Assembly (NCBI GenBank): GCA_020633205.1 | Contig: JACKEB010000023.1 | Coordinates: forward strand, 1-64,000 | DNA: 64,000 bases | Direction: 5' to 3' | DNA from: Polyangiaceae bacterium | Lineage (GTDB): Bacteria; Myxococcota_A; Polyangia; Polyangiales; Polyangiaceae | Part shown: piece by piece, positions 39,864 through 49,559 of the stretch | Position numbering within the stretch: the stretch's first letter is position 1 | Layout: every line of letters begins with the position of its first letter | The notes under the pieces: model-generated | The model's database searches: none | The model's input: only the letters and a program-made list of their open reading frames with translations | What the model was told of the DNA's origin: nothing | Program-made: the position numbers and the translations under genes

Positions 39864-42800
39864 ATGCCCTCGTCCCGCGCGCGTTCGCCACAGAGCGATG
39901 CGCCCCAACGCGCTCCGAGCCCCTGGTGGTCGCTCGTCGTGTGGGGGTTGGGGGTGAGGCACGCGGCGCTCTTCGGCTGCGCGCTGTGGTGCGCCTGGCA
40001 GCTCCTCAGCTGCCCCACAGCGCTGGCCCAGGACGACGAAGACAGCGTGGTCGAGGCGGTGCCGAAGTTGCGTCCGCCGACGGTCACCACGGCGCTCGAC
40101 GGAAAACCCGTGGTGCGCATCGAGGTCGTCACCGAAGGGGCTCGCTGGCCCGAGTCACCCAAGCTCAGAAACACCCGCGCCGGTGAGCCATTCAGCGCCG
40201 CTCTGGGGCGCCGCGCGGCGCGAGAGCTGAGCGACACCGGGCGCTTCGCAAGCGTGAAAATCGAGGCATTTATCCAGGGCGGAGGCGTGGTGTTGCGGCT
40301 CAGGGCTCTGCCTCGGCGCATCGTCACCGCGATTCGAGTCGCCGGCGGCGCCCTCGATGAAGAAGAGATGCTGGGCAGTGCACGGCTAGAGGTCGGAGGC
40401 GAGGTGACCGCACCCGAGCTGCCACGTATTGCCTCGCGGATCCGCGCCTTCTATGCGCGGCGTGGCTTCGGCCTGGCGCAAGTCAAGGTCGACGCTGTCG
40501 ACACCGACGAACGCATGCAGGTGGTCGTGCGGGTCGAAATCGAACAAGGTGAGGCGACGTCGGTCGTCGCGCGCAAGTTCCTGGTGGATGGCTCTTCACC
40601 ACAGCTCTTGAAGGAGCTCGACGACTACCAGGTCGGTCAAGGCGACCGTGCGGATCAAGAGCTGCTGCGTGAAGCTGACCTCGCGCTGCAGAAGCAGCTT
40701 CGCCAGCGCGGCTGGCACCGCGCCGAGGTCTCCCACAAACTTCAAAAGAGCGGCCTGTCGATGCGCCTCCTGGTGTCGATCAAAGCGGGGCCGCTCTTTC
40801 GCCTGCGCTACGAAGGCAACCAGCACTTCGACGCGGATCAGCTCTCGGAAGCGCTCGATCTAGAGGAGACCGAAGACCGCTCGCAGGCGACCCTCGAGCG
40901 CGGAGTCAAAGAGTACTACGTCAATCGTGGCTTCTTGGACGTGCGGGTCAAACTCACCGAGCGCGGCGGCGATGAGGATCGCATTCACGACTTGGTGTTC
41001 ACCATTCGCGAAGGCGAGCGGGTCAAGGTCGTCAGTCGAGAGTTTCCTTGCCTGACTGGAGAGCGCGACGCGGATGACGTGGGTGCGGAAATCGACTCGT
41101 TTCTAAGCGAAGAACTCCCCGGCAGCGGGCTCTTCGGGAGCGTCAATCCGGCGCGCGTAGACGAGACCTTGGGGCCTACGGGCACGACAGGTTCGCGGGT
41201 CGCGCCCCTCGAACTCAACCCATACCAAACCTACCAGCCTGAAGTTTACGAGCGCGCGATCAAGCACGTACGGGACCTGTATCGCTCTGAAGGTTACCTC
41301 GCGGTAACAGTTGGCCCCGCGGTGCTGCTGCGTCGCGAGTGTGCGCGCGGCTCCCGCCCAGGAAAGTGCAAGCCGGTGGGGCCACGGCCCCGCGTCCCAA
41401 CCCAATGCGCGTACGATGAACGCGGCTTGCCCCTGGATGAGCCAGCGCCAGAGCGCAACATTTCGTGTGTCCCGGATCCCGCTCGAGGCATCGAGTGTGA
41501 GCCCAACGTCTCACTCCATATTCCGATCAAACTGGGGCCGCGCAGCGTGCTCTACGACGTAGCCTTCGAGGGTAATCGTCTGCTCGTGGAGAAGCAGCTC
41601 GAGGACATCGCCGACATCGACCTCGGCGGCTATGTGAGTCAGGTCGAGCTCGATAGGGCCAAGCGGCGAGTGCTCGATGCCTACGCCGAGGAGGGCTTCG
41701 CCTACGCAGAGGCCGAGACGATCCTCGATCTGAGTCCGGACCGCACTCGGGCCCGCGTGCGCTTCGTGATCAGCGAAGGCGAACGCGTGATCGTCAGCGG
41801 CATCACCGTACGCGGCGCTCGGCACACTCAGGAGTCGTTGATTCTGGGCCGCGTGGCGCTCCAGAAGGATCAGCCGTATCGCCGCAGCAAGGTGCGCCAG
41901 ACCGAAGAGCGCCTGGCGACGCTGGGTGTGTTTGCGAGCATCAATGTGTCCCTGGAGGACCCGTACGTGCCGGCCAAGCGCAAGCGGGTCGTGATCACCG
42001 TTCAGGAGCGCTTGCCGCAGTATCTCGAAGTGCGCCCTGGCTTCGGCACTGGCGAGGGTTTCCGCATTACGTTCGAGTACGGCCATCGGAACCTCGGCGG
42101 GCGCGCCATTCAGCTCACACTGAGGTCGCAGCTCAGCTTGCTCCCGAGCACGCTGATATTCGACGATGACGTGCGCGAAAAGATCGACCAATTGCCGCTC
42201 GGAAAACGCCTCGAGCGGCGTAACACGATCTCCTTGGAGTTTCCTGAGATTGGACTCGGACCTCTGTTTCGCTTGGGCGTCGACGGGATCGAAGTCAACG
42301 ACCTGGCTCGGGAGTTCCTGATCACCAAGCGTGCGGGGGTGGTCACGCTGATCTATCGTCCGAATCGTCAGTTCTCCGCGCAGCTCGGGCAATCCGTCGA
42401 GCTCAACGACGCAGAGATCCTCGGCTTCGACGCAGCCGCGCGTGACGCCTTTGTGGCCTTCCTGCGCACCAACCCGATCCCCGAAGGGGAGAGCTTGGTG
42501 GTTGCTCAGCGCGTCGGTGTGACGTGGGACCGCAGAGACATCCCCTTCGGCGCGACCAAGGGTACGCTGGTCAGCGGAGCCGTCGAGCACGCAAGGGCGT
42601 TTCCGCTTGGAACTACAGAGGAAAAGATCGCTGACTTTTTGCGCTTTTCCAATCGCTTGGCGGGCTACGTGCCACTGAACGACAGCGGCCTCTCCATCGC
42701 GACCAGCTTCGCTTGGGGTTACAACCATCACCTGATCCCCGATCGCCAGACCTACCCAGATCGCTTGTTCTTCTTCGGTGGCATCGACAGCATTCGTGGG

Positions 42801-43163
42801 TTCTTGCAGGACTCCGTGGTGCCGCAAGACGTCGCTGATGAGTTGCTCGCGGTGAACGATCCCGTCGAACAAGACCGGCTCTTGCGGGAGGTCGTGCTGC
42901 GAGGTGGCAACTTGGTGCTCAATCCACGGGCTGAGCTTCGCATCCCGCTAGGCGACACCTGGTCGACGGCGCTCTTCGTCGACAGCGGCAACCTATGGCT
43001 CGACCCAATGCAGGTTCGCCCGTTCGTGTGGCGATATTCCGCAGGCAGCGGCTTGCGCGCAAACACCCCGATCGGCCCCTTGGCGTTCGACTATGGCGTC
43101 AACCTCGATAGGCGTCCCTGGGAGGATTTCGGCGCGTTCCACTTCAGCGTGGGGTTGTTTTAG
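39864..43163 (+). CDS. BamA/TamA-like outer-membrane protein with POTRA domains
   Basis: This 1099-residue protein has a signal segment (LFGCALWCAWQLLSCPTALA), several POTRA-like units (VRIEVVTEGARW; RIVTAIRVAGGALDEEEML; FRLRYEGNQHFDADQLSEAL; LYDVAFEGNRLLVEKQLEDI; VIVSGITVRGARHTQESLIL) and a C-terminal Omp85 barrel (YLEVRPGFGTGEGFRITFEY; FFGGIDSIRGF; LRIPLGDTWSTALFVDSGNL; ending in FHFSVGLF). The GGIDSIRGF segment matches the conserved barrel loop of the superfamily. A Cys-rich insert (about residues 490-560) lies between POTRA units. It may insert outer-membrane proteins or link to the envelope; a second BamA is presumed elsewhere. The ATG at 39864 precedes the signal. Confidence 0.87.
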   Translation: MPSSRARSPQSDAPQRAPSPWWSLVVWGLGVRHAALFGCALWCAWQLLSCPTALAQDDEDSVVEAVPKLRPPTVTTALDGKPVVRIEVVTEGARWPESPKLRNTRAGEPFSAALGRRAARELSDTGRFASVKIEAFIQGGGVVLRLRALPRRIVTAIRVAGGALDEEEMLGSARLEVGGEVTAPELPRIASRIRAFYARRGFGLAQVKVDAVDTDERMQVVVRVEIEQGEATSVVARKFLVDGSSPQLLKELDDYQVGQGDRADQELLREADLALQKQLRQRGWHRAEVSHKLQKSGLSMRLLVSIKAGPLFRLRYEGNQHFDADQLSEALDLEETEDRSQATLERGVKEYYVNRGFLDVRVKLTERGGDEDRIHDLVFTIREGERVKVVSREFPCLTGERDADDVGAEIDSFLSEELPGSGLFGSVNPARVDETLGPTGTTGSRVAPLELNPYQTYQPEVYERAIKHVRDLYRSEGYLAVTVGPAVLLRRECARGSRPGKCKPVGPRPRVPTQCAYDERGLPLDEPAPERNISCVPDPARGIECEPNVSLHIPIKLGPRSVLYDVAFEGNRLLVEKQLEDIADIDLGGYVSQVELDRAKRRVLDAYAEEGFAYAEAETILDLSPDRTRARVRFVISEGERVIVSGITVRGARHTQESLILGRVALQKDQPYRRSKVRQTEERLATLGVFASINVSLEDPYVPAKRKRVVITVQERLPQYLEVRPGFGTGEGFRITFEYGHRNLGGRAIQLTLRSQLSLLPSTLIFDDDVREKIDQLPLGKRLERRNTISLEFPEIGLGPLFRLGVDGIEVNDLAREFLITKRAGVVTLIYRPNRQFSAQLGQSVELNDAEILGFDAAARDAFVAFLRTNPIPEGESLVVAQRVGVTWDRRDIPFGATKGTLVSGAVEHARAFPLGTTEEKIADFLRFSNRLAGYVPLNDSGLSIATSFAWGYNHHLIPDRQTYPDRLFFFGGIDSIRGFLQDSVVPQDVADELLAVNDPVEQDRLLREVVLRGGNLVLNPRAELRIPLGDTWSTALFVDSGNLWLDPMQVRPFVWRYSAGSGLRANTPIGPLAFDYGVNLDRRPWEDFGAFHFSVGLF

Positions 43164-43378
43164 GCGACTTACCCGACGTTACCTAACCCCCGGAAAAAAC
43201 ACCGGAATGGACTCGAGGCTCGAATGCCGTGGCGTGACCAGCGCTAGTTTGTCAGCAGTTCTCTACTCTTCCGTCCCAAGGGGCTGGCGATGACCTGGCG
43301 GGTGCGCCATATCGGCGCAGGGCCCGCTGTGCGACAAATCTCCCGCCGCAGCGCCCAATTCATTGAAAGCCTCACTGA

Positions 43379-45217
43379 GTGAACTCCCCACCAAAGAGCG
43401 CTTCACAAGCCGATGCGATCGGCTTGTGGGAGCAATTTCGCCGTCACATGCCGCGCTACGGCGTGGGTTTGCTGCTGCTCGCGGCGTACCAGTACCTGCA
43501 GTTCTGGATCGACACGCACATCGCAAAGGCGATCAACGCGGCGTCGGGTGGTGGCTTCGAGTTCGGCGGTTCGGGCTTCGCCCTGAGGCTTGGCGTCGGG
43601 CTGATCGTCGTCGCCGTCCTCGCCTTCGTGATCCGGGTGCTGAGCCGCGTGGCGATCTTCAACGCCGGGCGCATCGGTGAATACGAGCTGCGCCGTGGGC
43701 TGTTGAACCGCTTGCAGTCACTCGGGCCGAGCTTCTACAGCCGCATGAGCACGGGCGAGATCATGAGCCGCGCCACGAACGACCTCGCGCAGGTGCGGCT
43801 CTTGCTGGGTTTTGGCGTGCTCAACGCGATCAACACGCTCTTTGCGTTGGTCAGCGCGCTCTCCGTCATGCTGCCCTTGAGCCCGCGGCTGACCCTCGCG
43901 GCGATGGCGCCGCTGCCGATCTTGATGTTGGTCACGCGCCAGTTTTCGCGGCGAATGTTCTCGTACACGAAGGACAACCAAGCGGCGATCGGCGCGCTCA
44001 GTGATCAAGTGCAGACGAGCATCGCGGGGGTGAGGGTGGTGCGTTCCTTCGCCCTCGAAGACTCCGAGCTCGCGCGCTTCGACAAGAAGAACGCGGACTA
44101 TCTGGACAAGAGCCTGCAGCTCGCGCGCTTGCGCGGTTCGTTCGGTCCAGTGATGCAGTCGATCACCGCGCTCGGTGGCGTGATCGTGTTCTGGTACGGC
44201 GGCCACCTGATGCTCGCTGACACCCTCGACCCCGGTGAGTTTCTGGCTTTCTCTCGCGCGCTGAGTCGCTTGACCTGGCCGCTCATCAGCTTGGGCTTCT
44301 TGGTTGGCTTGGTGCAGCGTGGTCGCGCTTCGTACTCCCGCTTGAAGGAGGTGTTCGACGCGCAGCCCGACATCGTGGACGGCGATCAGCGTCTCCCTGA
44401 GCCCGTGCTCGGCAAGCTGTCGGTGAAGCACCTTTCCTTCAGCTACGGCGACAACCGCGTGCTTGAAGATGTGTCCTTCGACCTCGAGCCGGGGAAGTCC
44501 CTCGCAGTCGTCGGGCGCACGGGGAGCGGTAAGAGCAGCTTGGCTGTGCTGCTAGCGCGGTTGATGCCAACTCCGCGCGGAACCGTTTTCCTGGATGGCG
44601 TGGACATTTGCGACCTACCTCTGGAGCAGGTGCGTGGGGTCGTTGGATACGCCCAGCAGGACGCCTTCCTCTTCTCCACGACGGCGGGGCGAAATGTCGG
44701 CTTCGTGCTGGACGAGCCGGACACCGGGCCCTCGCTCTTGACGATTCGCCAGGCCGCGGCGGAAGCTCAGGTGCTGGACGAAATCCTCGGATTGCCCGAC
44801 GGCCTCGACACCGTGGTGGGTGAGCGCGGGGTCCAGCTCTCTGGTGGCCAAAAGCAGCGTGTGGCGCTGGCCCGGGCGCTGGTCTCCGAGCCGAAGGTGC
44901 TGGTGCTGGACGACCCGCTGAGCGCCGTCGACGGCCGCACGGAGAAGAACATCCTCGAAGCAATCGACCGGCAGCGCGCCCAGCGTGGCGTCGTGCTGAT
45001 CACTCACCGCGTTGCTGCAGCCGCGCGCTGTGATCAAGTCATTGTCTTGGACCAAGGACGGGTCGTCGAGCAGGGCACCCACCAGGAGCTGTGCACCGCA
45101 GGCGGGTTGTACGCGACCTTCGCCGAAGAGCAGCGCCTGGAGAGTGAGCTCGAGCGGATCGGCGCTCAGGAGCTAGCAGCGGTCGATTCGGCGGAGCTAG
45201 AAGGAGCCTTGGCGTGA
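43379..45217 (+). CDS. ABC exporter half-transporter, degenerate catalytic site
   Basis: The 612-residue protein has six membrane helices (about 20-320) and a nucleotide-binding domain with Walker A VVGRTGSGKSS, signature LSGGQKQRVALARAL, Walker B VLVLDDPLSAVD and H-loop ITHRVAA. The residue after Walker B is Asp, not the catalytic Glu, so this half holds the degenerate site of a heterodimeric exporter (MdlA, TM287 or BmrC type). Its stop overlaps the start of the second half-transporter (GTGA). GTG start at 43379. Substrate unknown; lipids or drugs are typical for such pairs. Confidence 0.9.
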   Translation: MNSPPKSASQADAIGLWEQFRRHMPRYGVGLLLLAAYQYLQFWIDTHIAKAINAASGGGFEFGGSGFALRLGVGLIVVAVLAFVIRVLSRVAIFNAGRIGEYELRRGLLNRLQSLGPSFYSRMSTGEIMSRATNDLAQVRLLLGFGVLNAINTLFALVSALSVMLPLSPRLTLAAMAPLPILMLVTRQFSRRMFSYTKDNQAAIGALSDQVQTSIAGVRVVRSFALEDSELARFDKKNADYLDKSLQLARLRGSFGPVMQSITALGGVIVFWYGGHLMLADTLDPGEFLAFSRALSRLTWPLISLGFLVGLVQRGRASYSRLKEVFDAQPDIVDGDQRLPEPVLGKLSVKHLSFSYGDNRVLEDVSFDLEPGKSLAVVGRTGSGKSSLAVLLARLMPTPRGTVFLDGVDICDLPLEQVRGVVGYAQQDAFLFSTTAGRNVGFVLDEPDTGPSLLTIRQAAAEAQVLDEILGLPDGLDTVVGERGVQLSGGQKQRVALARALVSEPKVLVLDDPLSAVDGRTEKNILEAIDRQRAQRGVVLITHRVAAAARCDQVIVLDQGRVVEQGTHQELCTAGGLYATFAEEQRLESELERIGAQELAAVDSAELEGALA

Positions 45218-47310
45218 GCCCGAGCGAACAAGCGGTTCCCGCCAAAGCCAATGAGGCGGAGGCGCCGGCTCCTGCCGGGCGGAAACAGACCGAAGCCATC
45301 CTGCGGGCCTTCCACGAGGAGGACGCGCTTGGAAAGTCGTACGATTGGGGTCTGATGAAGCGGCTGTGGCCCTTCGTGCACCCGTACCGCACGCTGTTCT
45401 TCGCCGCGATGAGCGTGGTGATGATCACCGCCGCGGGCGCGCTGGCGCAGCCCCTCGTCATGCGCTGGGCGATCGATGACGGTGTCGCCTCGCGCGACGC
45501 TGGCGTGCTGATGCGTGGCGGCTTGATCGTCGCCGCTATCGTCGTCGTGTCCCAGCTCTTGAGCTTCTTCCAGATCTACACCATTCAGGTGGTTGGCGCG
45601 CGCGCCATGGCTGACCTGCGCCGGGTGATCTTCAAGCACCTGCACAAGCTGAAGGTCGGTTTCTTCGATGTGCAGCCGGTAGGGCGCTTGGTCACTCGCG
45701 TGACGAACGACGTCGACGCGATCTTGGAGCTCTTCGCCTCTGGCGCGCTTGGCGCGTTCGGTGACTTGATTCGCCTGGTTGGCATCGTGGTGGCGATGCT
45801 CATCCTCGACTGGCACCTCAGCATCATCGCTTTCCTCGCGGTACCACCTGTGGTGCTGCTGGTGCGCGCGGTGCGCAAGCGCTCCCGGGAAGCGTACCGC
45901 GACATCCGCGCAAAGACGGCGCGCATGAACGCCACCATGAACGAGCAGGTCAACGGCATGGCCATCGTTCAGGCCTACCGACGTGAGCACGCCGCGGGGC
46001 GCGAGTTCGATCAGATCAACTCGGACTACCGCGACGCGAACATCCGCTCCGTGAAGTACGAGGCGATTCAAGATGCCGCGATCGAGATGGTGAGCGCCGT
46101 GTGCTTGGCGAGCATCATTCTGGCCCTCGGCTACCGTCAGTCGAGCTTCGGCACGCTGGTGGCGTTCAACGCCTACCTGGTGATGTTCTTCGAGCCCATC
46201 AGCGCCTTGGCGCAGCGCTACACACTGCTCCAGTCCGCGATGGCGGGCGCTGAGCGCGTGTTCGGTTTGCTCGACATCAAGGAGGTTGACGCCGCACCCA
46301 CGAGCAACCCGGACGACGGCGATGCGGGGCTAGCCTTCGAGCTCGATCACGTGGACTTCGAGTACAAGCCCGGAGTGCCGGTGCTGAAGGATGTGTCCTT
46401 CAGCGCGCGGCCCGGCGAGAAGATCGCCGTGGTCGGCCCGACCGGCGCTGGCAAGACCACCGTCGCCAGCTTGCTCTTGCGGCTCTACGAGCTGAAGGGT
46501 GGCGTGGTGCGGGTGCAGGGCAAAGACGTGCGCGGGATCTCGCGCGATGAGCTGCGCAAGCGCTTCGCCGTGGTGCCCCAGGACGTGTTCCTGTTCCAAG
46601 GCACCGTGGCCTCCAACATCGCCGCGGGGCTCGAGCCCGACATCGAGCGCGTGAAGCAGACGCTGCGCCAGATCGATGCCCTGGACCTGTTCGAGCGGCG
46701 CAAGGGAGGTGTTCTGGCTGAGGTCGACGAGCACGGCGCGAACTTTTCCGCGGGGGAGCGCCAGCTGATCGCCTTCGCGAGGGCCTTGTACCGCGACACC
46801 CAGCTCTTGATCCTCGATGAGGCGACCGCCTCCGTCGACAGTGACACCGAGGCACGCCTGCAGCGCGCCCTCGAGCGCCTGATGGAAGGGCGCACCGCGA
46901 TGATCATCGCGCACCGCCTGAGTACCGTGCGCGCCGCCGATCGCATCGTCGTCTTCCACAAGGGCCATGTGGTCGAACAAGGCAACCACGAGGAGCTGCT
47001 CGCCCTAGGCGGCCTCTACGCCAAGCTGTACCAGCTTCACTTCGCGGAGCGAAGCAGTGAGCAAGGCGCGAACGAAGGTGAGCGAAGCAACGAGCAAGGT
47101 GCGAGCGAAGGCGAGCGAAGCAGCGAGCAAGGCGCGAACGAAGGTGAGCGAAGCAACGAACCGAGCGCGGACGATGCTGAGCCGACTGCTAGCGCCGCAA
47201 AGGGCTCCTCAAATGCCGCCAAGCGGGTTGGGGGAGAGGGCAAGCTGAGCGCAGCGGACCTGACGGAGGTCACCGAAGGCTGTCCAGACAGCAGTTCCGT
47301 GCGGATGTAG
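45214..47310 (+). CDS. ABC exporter half-transporter, catalytic subunit
   Basis: The 698-residue partner has six membrane helices (about 45-350), Walker A VVGPTGAGKTT, Walker B LLILDEATASVD with the catalytic Glu, and H-loop IIAHRLSTVR. Its signature is FSAGERQL in place of LSGGQ, as expected where its signature faces the degenerate site of the partner. GTG start at 45214 overlaps the previous stop, with AAGGAG eight bases upstream. The last 90 residues are an unusual hydrophilic tail with an 11-residue repeat (SSEQGANEGER). The two genes should yield one heterodimeric exporter. Confidence 0.9.
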   Translation: MSPSEQAVPAKANEAEAPAPAGRKQTEAILRAFHEEDALGKSYDWGLMKRLWPFVHPYRTLFFAAMSVVMITAAGALAQPLVMRWAIDDGVASRDAGVLMRGGLIVAAIVVVSQLLSFFQIYTIQVVGARAMADLRRVIFKHLHKLKVGFFDVQPVGRLVTRVTNDVDAILELFASGALGAFGDLIRLVGIVVAMLILDWHLSIIAFLAVPPVVLLVRAVRKRSREAYRDIRAKTARMNATMNEQVNGMAIVQAYRREHAAGREFDQINSDYRDANIRSVKYEAIQDAAIEMVSAVCLASIILALGYRQSSFGTLVAFNAYLVMFFEPISALAQRYTLLQSAMAGAERVFGLLDIKEVDAAPTSNPDDGDAGLAFELDHVDFEYKPGVPVLKDVSFSARPGEKIAVVGPTGAGKTTVASLLLRLYELKGGVVRVQGKDVRGISRDELRKRFAVVPQDVFLFQGTVASNIAAGLEPDIERVKQTLRQIDALDLFERRKGGVLAEVDEHGANFSAGERQLIAFARALYRDTQLLILDEATASVDSDTEARLQRALERLMEGRTAMIIAHRLSTVRAADRIVVFHKGHVVEQGNHEELLALGGLYAKLYQLHFAERSSEQGANEGERSNEQGASEGERSSEQGANEGERSNEPSADDAEPTASAAKGSSNAAKRVGGEGKLSAADLTEVTEGCPDSSSVRM
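47047..47161 (+). repeat. 33-bp tandem repeat inside the ABC gene
   Basis: Three full copies and a part of a 33-base unit starting GAGCGAAGCA code for the repeat ERSSEQGANEG in the tail of the ABC protein. The unit length is a multiple of three, so copy-number change would keep the frame. Confidence 0.9.
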
Positions 47311-47323
47311 TCTTCGGGCCTGT

Positions 47324-47704
47324 TCAGTCGCAGAGGTTGGGACAGGCTTTGAGCTCACAGTCGACATGGGCCCAGAACTTGTCGTGGCTGGCTTGAGCGC
47401 CATTTGTTGCCCAAGCGTCTGAACACAGATCGCTGCACTCTCGGGTGGTGCAGGCTTCCACGCAGGTCATCCAAATCTGATAGTAGGGATCAGCAGCCAG
47501 CGTCTGCCACTCCTCGCAGCAACTGGCCTCGACGCAGCGGTCGCAGTCGTCCACCGCTTCATGACCGGCGCACGCGGCCTGCTCCCCTTGAACACCAAAC
47601 GGCGCGGCCCCACCGGTTCCACCGCTGCCCTCCACCGTCGTCGTACAACCGGCCTCAAGCGCCAGTAGGAACAGCCCAGCAATGGGCCACGCGAATGTCT
47701 TCAT
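47324..47704 (-). CDS. Cysteine-rich lipoprotein
   Basis: The 126-residue product has a lipoprotein signal (PIAGLFLLALEAGC) and a mature part with 13 Cys residues, in patterns such as CDRCVEASCCEEW and CVEACTTRECSDLCSDAW. This resembles small Cys-rich lipoproteins found in myxobacteria, probably stabilised by disulphides. No enzymatic motif is seen. It is convergent with the ABC operon, 13 bases from its end. Confidence 0.8.
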   Translation of the reverse strand: MKTFAWPIAGLFLLALEAGCTTTVEGSGGTGGAAPFGVQGEQAACAGHEAVDDCDRCVEASCCEEWQTLAADPYYQIWMTCVEACTTRECSDLCSDAWATNGAQASHDKFWAHVDCELKACPNLCD

Positions 47705-47816
47705 GCCGCCCCTATCGGCGTCCCTTGCTCACAGTTTCCGGATAAGTTCCTCGCAGGGCACTCGAGCGCTCGCATCGCCTCGCCAAGGCTGCGCCTTTCG
47801 GCTACCACTGGCAGCG

Positions 47817-48263
47817 ATGAAGCAGCGCCGAGCCATCCCTAGCAAAACACGTCGCGGCGTCTGGGGCGCTGGTTTGCCAAGCGCCGCCCTGTTTTGCCTC
47901 GCGGTCGCGGGCGCAGCGAGCAGCGCGAGCGGATGCTCCTCCTCCGCGTGTGACAAAGGCGTCGATGAAGACGGCATCGTCGAGGTGCGAGACATTCAGC
48001 CGGTGGGCGCCACGTATGCCAGCAGCGACTGGCAGGGGCCGTACTTTCCGTTTCCTCCAGGAAAGGTGTATCAGTTCTACCACGGCTTCGGGAAGCAGCC
48101 CGAGGTGGTGACGGCCTACGTCGCCTTCGAGGAGAACCCGGGCACCGTGAGCCAGGCCGCGGGGGATGAGGCGCTGCTCAGCGTCGACGACGAGAAGATC
48201 GAAGTCTACAACAACACCTGCCAGGACTTCTGGGTGCGCGTGGCCGCGAGCTCCTCCCAGTGA
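47817..48263 (+). CDS. Putative lipoprotein of unknown function
   Basis: The 148-residue product begins at an ATG followed by basic residues (MKQRRAIPSKTRRG), a signal segment (AALFCLAVAGAASSASGC) and a lipobox. The mature part (about 108 residues) contains DIQPVGATYASSDWQGPYFP and VYQFYHGFGKQPEVVTAYVA, suggesting a small beta-rich domain. No family is recognised. Divergent from the Cys-rich lipoprotein gene; convergent with the GAF-protein gene. Confidence 0.7.
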   Translation: MKQRRAIPSKTRRGVWGAGLPSAALFCLAVAGAASSASGCSSSACDKGVDEDGIVEVRDIQPVGATYASSDWQGPYFPFPPGKVYQFYHGFGKQPEVVTAYVAFEENPGTVSQAAGDEALLSVDDEKIEVYNNTCQDFWVRVAASSSQ

Positions 48264-48296
48264 GCGGCGCAGCAAGTTAGACGGGCGCGGCTAGCT

Positions 48297-49163
48297 TCAG
48301 TCGACCCAGCCGTCGACCACGATGCGCGCGATGAGCGCCTCGGTCACGTCTTCGGCGCGGGCCACATCACGAGCCCGAAAGCCACCAAAGACCCGCCCGA
48401 GCTCCAGCGCGGCGAACGGCTCGCCCAACAAGAAGATCGGGAGCGAAGCGACGCTCGTCACCTGGCCCGCCGCGCGCTCTAGCCGCGCGGAAACACTGCG
48501 CGCGACGGCGCCATCCCTTGCCTCGGCGATCAACGAGCGACCGCTGCGCACGGCCGCTGCCGCCGCATCGGAGGGAGACAGCGTCTCCCCAAGCAAGAGC
48601 TCGCTGCCTCCGCCGCTGGTCGATTCGACCCGCAGGTGGCCGCTCGGAGTGGCGCGCAAGAGCAGCGCAATGTCCGCGCTCGCGGCCGTCATGGCGGTGG
48701 TGACACACAGCATCAGTGCGTCCGAGAGGCAAGTGGCACTCGCAAGCACGCCAACTGGATCGATAGGCGGCGGGCGGAGCGTGGAGGGCGGCTGGGAGTC
48801 GTAGTCCGAGCGAACCCGCAGCGTTTCCCCGCTCTCGTGGTGTGGTGAGCGCGGCTCTACTCCGGCGCTCGCCTCCGCCAGGCGCTTGACCAGTGCATTC
48901 CGCTCGGAAACGTCGAGGTGCTCGAGTTCTTTCAGGCGGCGCCACACGCGCCAGCTGGCGTGGCGGACGAATGCCGTCAAGGCGACCCTGCCGTGGGCGA
49001 TACCTCGGGACAGCAGGTTGAACCCGATGGGACCGGTGGCGACGACGCCGTTGGTCACGTACCAGCTGTCCTCGCTGGTTCCCTCGAGCTTCCGTGCGTG
49101 ACCAAGTGCGGACTCGTCGTCAGCGGGGTGGATGAACTCGACGCGGGGTTGCTTGCGGTCCAT
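48297..49163 (-). CDS. GAF-domain-like regulatory protein
   Basis: The 288-residue protein has an N-terminal part (to about 90) with a strand/helix pattern (DSWYVTNGVVATGPIGFNLL) and a C-terminal region that resembles GAF domains. The latter runs from about residue 135 (VGVLASATCLSDALMLCVTT) to the end, with IALLLRATPSGHLRVESTSG and SVASLPIFLLGEPFAALELG. GAF domains bind small ligands or partner proteins. No output domain is attached. The ATG at 49163 is preferred over an upstream ATG (49346), which would add 61 residues of low quality. Convergent with the small lipoprotein gene. Confidence 0.7.
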   Translation of the reverse strand: MDRKQPRVEFIHPADDESALGHARKLEGTSEDSWYVTNGVVATGPIGFNLLSRGIAHGRVALTAFVRHASWRVWRRLKELEHLDVSERNALVKRLAEASAGVEPRSPHHESGETLRVRSDYDSQPPSTLRPPPIDPVGVLASATCLSDALMLCVTTAMTAASADIALLLRATPSGHLRVESTSGGGSELLLGETLSPSDAAAAAVRSGRSLIAEARDGAVARSVSARLERAAGQVTSVASLPIFLLGEPFAALELGRVFGGFRARDVARAEDVTEALIARIVVDGWVD

Positions 49164-49559
49164 GGAGGAGGGGAGCGGCTCTGTGAGGGGAAGAGCGGAG
49201 TGCCGACAACCAGCCAGGGATGCAGGTGTGGCAAGGTGGGGCATTCTCGGACAGTCTGCGCTCCGGTCAAGCGCTATCCAGGAACCGGCGGTTTGTGGGT
49301 GCATGTGAGACCGATTCGTACGCGGGGTTCCAGAATCTCGAATCATTGCTTCAAACCTCCCGGCCCGGTCGACCAGCGCTCGCCCGGCCTTGCACCAGCT
49401 TCAAGAGCGCTGAGGAACCGCTGCGGTGATCTAGCCGTCAACTCGCGAAGATCACGTGACATGCAGTCGCGACCGTTGCGCTTGAATGCCGCTCCACGTC
49501 TGGCGTGTTGACGCTAGGTTTCGACCACCGGGATCGCGCACACTGAGAGAGGTCGAGCA
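49164..49559. other. Divergent intergenic region before cobA-hemD
   Basis: This 396-base gap should contain the promoters of the GAF-protein gene (-) and cobA-hemD (+). TTGACG at about 49508 could be a -35 box but no clear -10 was found. No cobalamin riboswitch was recognised, and there is no further gene. Confidence 0.4.

Noticed and set aside
49347..49559. Cobalamin riboswitch before cobA-hemD
   Set aside because: I found no B12-box-like sequence or suitable stem arrangement.
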